A stretch of DNA of 64,000 nt from Enterococcus silesiacus (GTDB taxonomy: Bacteria; Bacillota; Bacilli; Lactobacillales; Enterococcaceae): positions 2,666,001 through 2,730,000 of the forward strand of contig CP013614.1 in assembly GCA_001465115.1 (NCBI GenBank), given 5' to 3'. Positions within the stretch are counted from its first letter, which is position 1. Every line of letters begins with the position of its first letter. The notes under the pieces were generated by a model. The model searched no databases. It had not been told where the DNA came from and worked only from the letters and a program-made list of their open reading frames with translations. Of the stretch, positions 59,474 through 64,000 are shown one piece after another. The translations under genes were made by a program, and so were the position numbers.

Positions 59474-59920
59474 ATGGCACAAGATGACTTACAGAAACAT
59501 TTAGATAATGCAATGTATGGCACCCCGCTACTAAAACCAGAGGAACAACGCAAGTATATGGGCACCTTTCGTGAAAGATGTTACCTAACAATGACGATTG
59601 CGCAAATGAAAAATGCAGAAAATAAAACGAATTTTTTAAAAGAACTTGAACAACATCCTGATGCAACTGTTCTTTTAAACGGCGCAATGGCAATTGATCT
59701 ACAGTCTGCTTATATTAAATTGATCAACGAACGAAAAATAAGATTTACCGTAGTTAATGATTTTGTTGAGAATACACCTGATGCTCTAGGATTGATTTTA
59801 ACTGCAAAAGAAGCGGTCAATGAGCCAACGATTGATATAGAACAAAAATATCCGAAACAAGCTTCAACGAATCAAACAGAACAACCCAAACAGAGTTTCT
59901 GGCATAAATTATTTCATTAA
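59474..59920 (+). CDS. YueI family protein (DUF1694)
   Basis: 148 aa, cytosolic. Matches YueI: N-terminal YGTPLLKPEEQRKYMGTFRE, then a YueI core with MKNAENKTNFLKELEQHPDA, INERKIRFTVVNDFVENTPD, and a polar tail. Function unknown; structure resembles the L7Ae-like fold. TATAAT-type -10 lies near 59430. It is 15 nt before the next gene. Confidence 0.85.
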   Translation: MAQDDLQKHLDNAMYGTPLLKPEEQRKYMGTFRERCYLTMTIAQMKNAENKTNFLKELEQHPDATVLLNGAMAIDLQSAYIKLINERKIRFTVVNDFVENTPDALGLILTAKEAVNEPTIDIEQKYPKQASTNQTEQPKQSFWHKLFH

Positions 59921-59935
59921 ACAGGAGGAACTATT

Positions 59936-60343
59936 ATGGTAAACCCAAATTTATTGAAACAAGATTTAGCAGATGCATTGAATGCTCATATCAAATTATT
60001 ACGTGAAGTGGAACAAATTGAAGCGGATCATATGGATGCTTTTACATTTATGATGCGTAGTTTCGGTTTTATGTTGGACCGATCGCCAAACGTGTTGTTG
60101 GGAAATAATGATGAAGAATTGCACTATATGCTGTTTCAATATTATAGTTTACTAACAGAATTAAAGTATAATCTGATTTTGAATTATCCCTATGCTCGTT
60201 TGCAACATAAAACAATGCTCGAGGTCGTTAATGTCTTTCCAACAACCTATGAGCGTGAAATGAAGCAATGGTGGGAAGATAAGACCGGACTTGAGATTGA
60301 AGAGACAAAGCAGACGATTGCCATTAAGGAATTAGAGTATTAA
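59936..60343 (+). CDS. Conserved helical protein of unknown function, 135 aa
   Basis: Follows the YueI gene with AGGAGGAAC before its ATG. All-helical soluble protein (LADALNAHIKLLREVEQIEA, LHYMLFQYYSLLTELKYNLI). No family recognised. It is cotranscribed with the YueI gene and closed by a strong terminator. Confidence 0.7.
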   Translation: MVNPNLLKQDLADALNAHIKLLREVEQIEADHMDAFTFMMRSFGFMLDRSPNVLLGNNDEELHYMLFQYYSLLTELKYNLILNYPYARLQHKTMLEVVNVFPTTYEREMKQWWEDKTGLEIEETKQTIAIKELEY

Positions 60344-60376
60344 TGCCTGAAACTTATTGAGTACTACGACAAATAA

Positions 60377-60423
60377 AATAGCAGACTGAAAATCCTTTTT
60401 ACGATTTTCAGTCTGCTATTTTT
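60377..60423 (+). terminator. Terminator of the YueI unit
   Basis: AAATAGCAGACTGAAAATC and GATTTTCAGTCTGCTATTT pair perfectly (19 bp) around an 8-nt loop, followed by TT. Confidence 0.88.
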
Positions 60424-60515
60424 AGATAATGAAGAGAATTTTCCTTGTTCACTAGCTTATTGAACTAACAGCTATTAAAGTGAACCCAATTTTATTTTAC
60501 ACTACGCTTCCAGTT

Positions 60516-62516
60516 TTATCGCTCAACTAGCTGATAATACACTTTTGACGTACGCCAATAGATCACAAAGTACCCTAATGAGAAAATCAATACACATATA
60601 ATCGTTATGATGGTCAAAAGATTCGCATTCATCAGCCCAAACATCACCAGTAATTTCTTAATGATCGGAAAGGCAAAGCTTAAATGAATCACTGCGACAA
60701 TGATTGGTAAAAAGAAAACCAATATGATTTGCTGTTGAATCGCTTTTTTGACTTCCTTATGACTTAGACCTACTTTTTGCATAATCATGAAACGGTCGCG
60801 ATCATCACTGCCTTCTGAGACCTGTTTATAATAGATGATCAACGTTGTTGCTACTAAGAAACTCACCCCAAAAACGATCCCTAAGAAGAAAAAGCCGCCG
60901 TACAATGAACGCATCTCTTCCCGATCTTGATCAATCGAAGTAACTGATAATGAGCGTTGTAACTCTTCATCGCCTGATGTCAGCTGCTGAAATCTTGCTT
61001 GCAAGGCCTTTGTAATATTCATTCGCTGATCTAATGACCCAGCTAATTCAAAACTAACTATGGGAAGTGGAGCTGGAACAAATTTAAAGACCGCTTCGTT
61101 AAAGTCTTCTGCCAGCTCACCATAAAAAGTTGGATCTGCACGTTCATCTGGTACCACAAGAATCAATGAACCTAACACTGCATCCTCTTCTTTAGGCGCA
61201 AACACAAACTGTTCAAGTGTGCCTTTTACTGCAAACTCCTCACTGCCGATCTTGATCCTTTTTTCTTCATAATTTCCCGTAACTGGATACACGTACACTT
61301 CATTTTCGGTTAAAGTCAATGTTGTATCTTCCAAACGATTGTATTCACTTAACGCCAGAAAACGAATACCAACAATTTTACTATAATTTGAAAAAGCTTC
61401 TTTCACAGGAACAAAAACATCTGTCTCTTGTTTCATTGTTACTAGATTACCTGAAAGTGTGACGTATTTAGTTCCTTTGACTGCTGAATTTTGCCCCTTC
61501 ACCACTTCATTGATAACTTGCTTCGTTTGCGCCACAGGCAAAGCGACTTCAACAGAATTTTCAAATGGGTTCCTACTTTGAATGATTTTTTCCTGACCAA
61601 TATATAAGCAAACAGTAGAAGAAATCGTTACTAATGCCATTGTACATAAAATGGAAATCGTTGCTAGACCTGCTCCGTTTTGTTTCATCCGAAATATCAT
61701 ACTAGAAATTGAGATAAAATTATTTGGTCGATAATAAAATGTTTTATTTTTTTTCAATAATTTTAATAGCGTAATACTACCTGCAATAAAAATACTATAT
61801 GTGCCGATGATGACTAAAATTACCGCGATAAAAAACTGTGTTAAGGCTTCCACTGGCGAACTGATCGTTAGCGAAATCCCATAGCCGACAGCCAAACAAG
61901 CAATACCCACTAGACTAAACAGCCATTTGGACTTAGGTTCTTTTTCTCCTGAACTCGCTTGTCCAAGTAATTCAATCGGCTTGGTTTTTCTAACCTCCCA
62001 AGCATCGTATACAAACGTCAGCATAAAGATACCTAAAAATAATAGCGTCACCTGACCTAAAGATGCCAAAGAAAACTCATAAACAAAATCAGCACCAAAA
62101 CCTGTCAAACGTTTTAAAATCAAGAACATCAATTTAGAGAAAATAGCACCTGTCACGAGGCCGATGATCAGCGTAACAAACAGAGTAATCAGATTTTCAA
62201 ACAGCATCATCACAGTCAGATTTTTCTTATCCATACCTAAAATATTGTATACGCCCAGTTCCTTTTTACGGCGCTTCATCAGAAAACTATGCGTGTAAAA
62301 CGTAAAAACAACTGTAAAAATCATAATGATCTTACCGCCTAAGTTAAACATCACTTTAAGCGATTCAGCTCCTCGCAAATGCTCCAGCCCCTGATTATTC
62401 CCCATCACCTGCATGATCATATTTAAAACGACCGTAAAAATCGCTGCCAAACAAAAAGGGAAATACACCGTCCGATTTTTCTTGATATTACTGTAAGCTA
62501 AACGTAGATATAACAT
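60516..62516 (-). CDS. BceB-type ABC permease (antimicrobial peptide sensing/resistance)
   Basis: 666 aa. Ten membrane helices in the BceB arrangement (FtsX-like sets near 18-160, 200-320 and 550-650) with a large extracellular domain at about 310-540 between helices 7 and 8. N-terminal YLRLAYSNIKKNRTVYFPFC and VFTFYTHSFLMKRRKKELGV are typical. BceAB exporters remove or shield cell-wall targets of bacitracin-like peptides and signal flux to a BceS kinase. Starts 3 nt after the ATPase stop. Confidence 0.9.
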   Translation of the reverse strand: MLYLRLAYSNIKKNRTVYFPFCLAAIFTVVLNMIMQVMGNNQGLEHLRGAESLKVMFNLGGKIIMIFTVVFTFYTHSFLMKRRKKELGVYNILGMDKKNLTVMMLFENLITLFVTLIIGLVTGAIFSKLMFLILKRLTGFGADFVYEFSLASLGQVTLLFLGIFMLTFVYDAWEVRKTKPIELLGQASSGEKEPKSKWLFSLVGIACLAVGYGISLTISSPVEALTQFFIAVILVIIGTYSIFIAGSITLLKLLKKNKTFYYRPNNFISISSMIFRMKQNGAGLATISILCTMALVTISSTVCLYIGQEKIIQSRNPFENSVEVALPVAQTKQVINEVVKGQNSAVKGTKYVTLSGNLVTMKQETDVFVPVKEAFSNYSKIVGIRFLALSEYNRLEDTTLTLTENEVYVYPVTGNYEEKRIKIGSEEFAVKGTLEQFVFAPKEEDAVLGSLILVVPDERADPTFYGELAEDFNEAVFKFVPAPLPIVSFELAGSLDQRMNITKALQARFQQLTSGDEELQRSLSVTSIDQDREEMRSLYGGFFFLGIVFGVSFLVATTLIIYYKQVSEGSDDRDRFMIMQKVGLSHKEVKKAIQQQIILVFFLPIIVAVIHLSFAFPIIKKLLVMFGLMNANLLTIITIICVLIFSLGYFVIYWRTSKVYYQLVER

Positions 62517-62519
62517 GAT

Positions 62520-63278
62520 TTAGACTCCTTTCGCTAACAAGGACGTCATTGTTTTTGAAATAGCACTCAACAGCTCATCATGGGTCTTTTGACCTCGATA
62601 CAGTTGGTGAAAGACTTGCCCATCTTTGATAAATAAAATCCGATTAGCATGACTAGCTGCGATCGCACTATGGGTAACCATTACAATCGTTTGATTTTGT
62701 TGATTGACTTCTTGAAATAATTGCAACAAATTCTCAGAACTTTTCGAATCCAAAGCGCCCGTCGGCTCATCGGCTAAAACTAGCTGTGGTCTTGTGATCA
62801 ATGCCCGCGCTGCAGCTACTCTTTGCTTTTGACCACCAGAAATTTCATAAGGGTATTTTTCTAGCAACTGATCGATTCCCAAAATTTTAGCTAAAGGCTC
62901 GATCCGTTGATTCATTTCAGTCACCGGAACTTTAGATAAGACTAGGGGTAAAAAGATATTGTCTTTGACAGAAAAATTATCTAGTAAATTAAAATCCTGA
63001 AATACAAAGCCTAAGTTTTTACGGCGAAATGAAGCTAATTTTCCTTCAGGTATCTCCGTAATGTTTTCTCCATTTAATAAAACTGTCCCATTTGTCGGCA
63101 TATCCAAGGTGGCTAAAATATTCAGTAAGGTACTTTTCCCCGAACCTGATTCGCCCATAATTGCAATATATTCCCCTTCTTCTACCTGAAAAGAAACGTC
63201 CTTTAATGCCGTCACTTGATTGCCGCTAAATCGTGTTTGATAAATCTTTTGGATATGGTTCACTTCTAACATTGCCAT
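62520..63278 (-). CDS. BceA-type ABC ATPase
   Basis: 252 aa. Walker A GESGSGKST, Q-loop FVFQDFN, signature ISGGQKQRVAAARAL, Walker B LVLADEPTGALD, H-loop VTHS. BceA/MacB-type ATPase for the adjacent permease. A GGAGCG site precedes its start. The kinase gene lies upstream, separated by a terminator, so the transporter probably has its own regulated promoter. Confidence 0.92.
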   Translation of the reverse strand: MAMLEVNHIQKIYQTRFSGNQVTALKDVSFQVEEGEYIAIMGESGSGKSTLLNILATLDMPTNGTVLLNGENITEIPEGKLASFRRKNLGFVFQDFNLLDNFSVKDNIFLPLVLSKVPVTEMNQRIEPLAKILGIDQLLEKYPYEISGGQKQRVAAARALITRPQLVLADEPTGALDSKSSENLLQLFQEVNQQNQTIVMVTHSAIAASHANRILFIKDGQVFHQLYRGQKTHDELLSAISKTMTSLLAKGV

Positions 63279-63330
63279 TACAATCGCTCCTGCCTATAAT
63301 TTGTCTATAGATTCACTATAAACAAAAAAG

Positions 63331-63361
63331 CAGTCAAAGAACACTTACACTTCGACTGCCA
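63331..63361 (-). terminator. Terminator after the histidine kinase
   Basis: GCAGTCGAAG and CTTTGACTGC (reverse strand) form the stem, followed by TTTTTTG. A smaller hairpin CCTTAC/GTAAGG precedes it. Confidence 0.7.
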
Positions 63362-63400
63362 ACCTTACATTGAGGTAAGGTTCAACTATAACGGAATTAC

Positions 63401-64000
63401 TCATTCCATTTCAAATACTTTCTGGGTAAGTTCTAGCCTGACCTTCGTCCCAATTCCTACCTCTGATGTGAGACAGATTTGATGCCCTAATTTAGTCAAA
63501 ATCTCTTTGCTCATAAACAAGCCCAGACCAGATGCTTTTTGATACGTTCTACCGTTAAAACCTGTGTAGCCACGCTCAAAGACCCGAATAGCATCCTCAG
63601 CTAAAATACCGATACCTGTATCTTCAATGATCAGCTCAAACGGCGTGTCATTATTCATATAAACCTTGATCCCACCTTGATTTGTATACTTGATTGCATT
63701 AAACAACACTTGCTCCAATACAAACTGTAGCCATTTTTTATCACTGATAATGATTTGATTTGTCGGTTCCAATGAAAATGACAGGTTCTTATGAATAAAA
63801 AAGACAGCATACTTCTTCACGGTATCTTTCACTAATTGATCTAACTTGATTTCTTCAAAGACAAAATCGGTTTCGGTATGATTCATTCGCAAATACTGCA
63901 GCATCATATCTAAATACTGATCGACTTTAAACAGTTCCTGTCTTAAAACCGTCTGATCTAACTCATTTTCCTGCATTTTCAAATTCAACACAGCAATTGG
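63401..64000 (-). CDS. BceS-type sensor histidine kinase (N-terminus outside window)
   Basis: The frame is open to the window edge (it reads PIAVLNLKMQENELDQTVLR), so 199 codons of the C-terminal part are visible. The PIAVLN sequence is the end of the H-box, so the phospho-accepting His lies just outside. HATPase domain: N box QVLFNAIKYTNQGG, G1 IEDTGIGILAED, G2 KASGLGLFMSKEIL. With the BceAB genes downstream it forms an intramembrane-sensing type resistance module. Confidence 0.88.
   Translation of the reverse strand, partial: PIAVLNLKMQENELDQTVLRQELFKVDQYLDMMLQYLRMNHTETDFVFEEIKLDQLVKDTVKKYAVFFIHKNLSFSLEPTNQIIISDKKWLQFVLEQVLFNAIKYTNQGGIKVYMNNDTPFELIIEDTGIGILAEDAIRVFERGYTGFNGRTYQKASGLGLFMSKEILTKLGHQICLTSEVGIGTKVRLELTQKVFEME

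Overview
The window looks like chromosomal DNA of an Enterococcus, probably a relative of E. faecalis but not E. faecalis itself. The evidence is low-GC codon use, strong AGGAGG-type ribosome binding sites, SagA/SalA-type PcsB-like peptidoglycan hydrolases, the rpsO-pnp and def neighbourhood, a YclNOPQ-type iron transporter and a BceAB-type module. A complete trpEGDCFBA operon is present, which as far as I know E. faecalis lacks. The species is an inference. I see no rRNA, tRNA, IS element, phage or CRISPR.

Layout. 1-7700: partial lacD, a frameshifted gene remnant, a LacI regulator and small stress or housekeeping genes (DUF1801, GyrI-like, yebC, YxeA, VanZ), then an M3 oligopeptidase. 7700-12300: two tandem secreted wall hydrolases with related coiled-coil N-termini but different catalytic ends (NlpC/P60 and CHAP-like), then mreD and mreC. 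12440-21900: the accessory core, a type VII secretion LXG polymorphic-toxin locus. It has two small helical partner proteins, one intact LXG toxin and its immunity gene, followed by four orphan toxin/immunity cassettes. Two of these keep almost all of the LXG gene but lack its 5' end; two are badly deleted. A structured ~135-bp element ending in a terminator follows each immunity gene (five copies). Two more members of the same RNA family lie upstream on the opposite strand, the first with its own promoter and terminator. I do not recognise the RNA family, and this is the best candidate for something undescribed. No T7SS machinery gene is in the window.

22400-37700: pnp, rpsO, a secreted C1 protease with Big2 and BspA-like repeats, def, a HAD hydrolase, an AlkD-like protein, a formate/nitrite channel, a TPM protein, rpsD with a leader, an HrtAB-like ABC exporter, lepB, yktB and a GNAT. 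37700-45600: the trp operon, led by two tandem T-boxes and interrupted between trpF and trpB by six ~120-bp hairpin repeats. 45600-49000: pepT and an OppA-like lipoprotein behind another T-box. 49000-54700: a PHP phosphatase, then a five-gene ABC importer plus alkaline-phosphatase-superfamily enzyme operon behind four 11-bp-phased Pho-box-like hexamers. 54900-59320: a siderophore-type iron importer with a Fur box and more hairpin repeats. 59400-64000: two small conserved genes, then BceB, BceA and the end of a histidine kinase that runs out of the window.

Functionally the window joins wall and shape maintenance, regulated scavenging (tryptophan or peptide, iron, phosphorus) and an interbacterial-competition locus built to swap toxin tips by homologous recombination.
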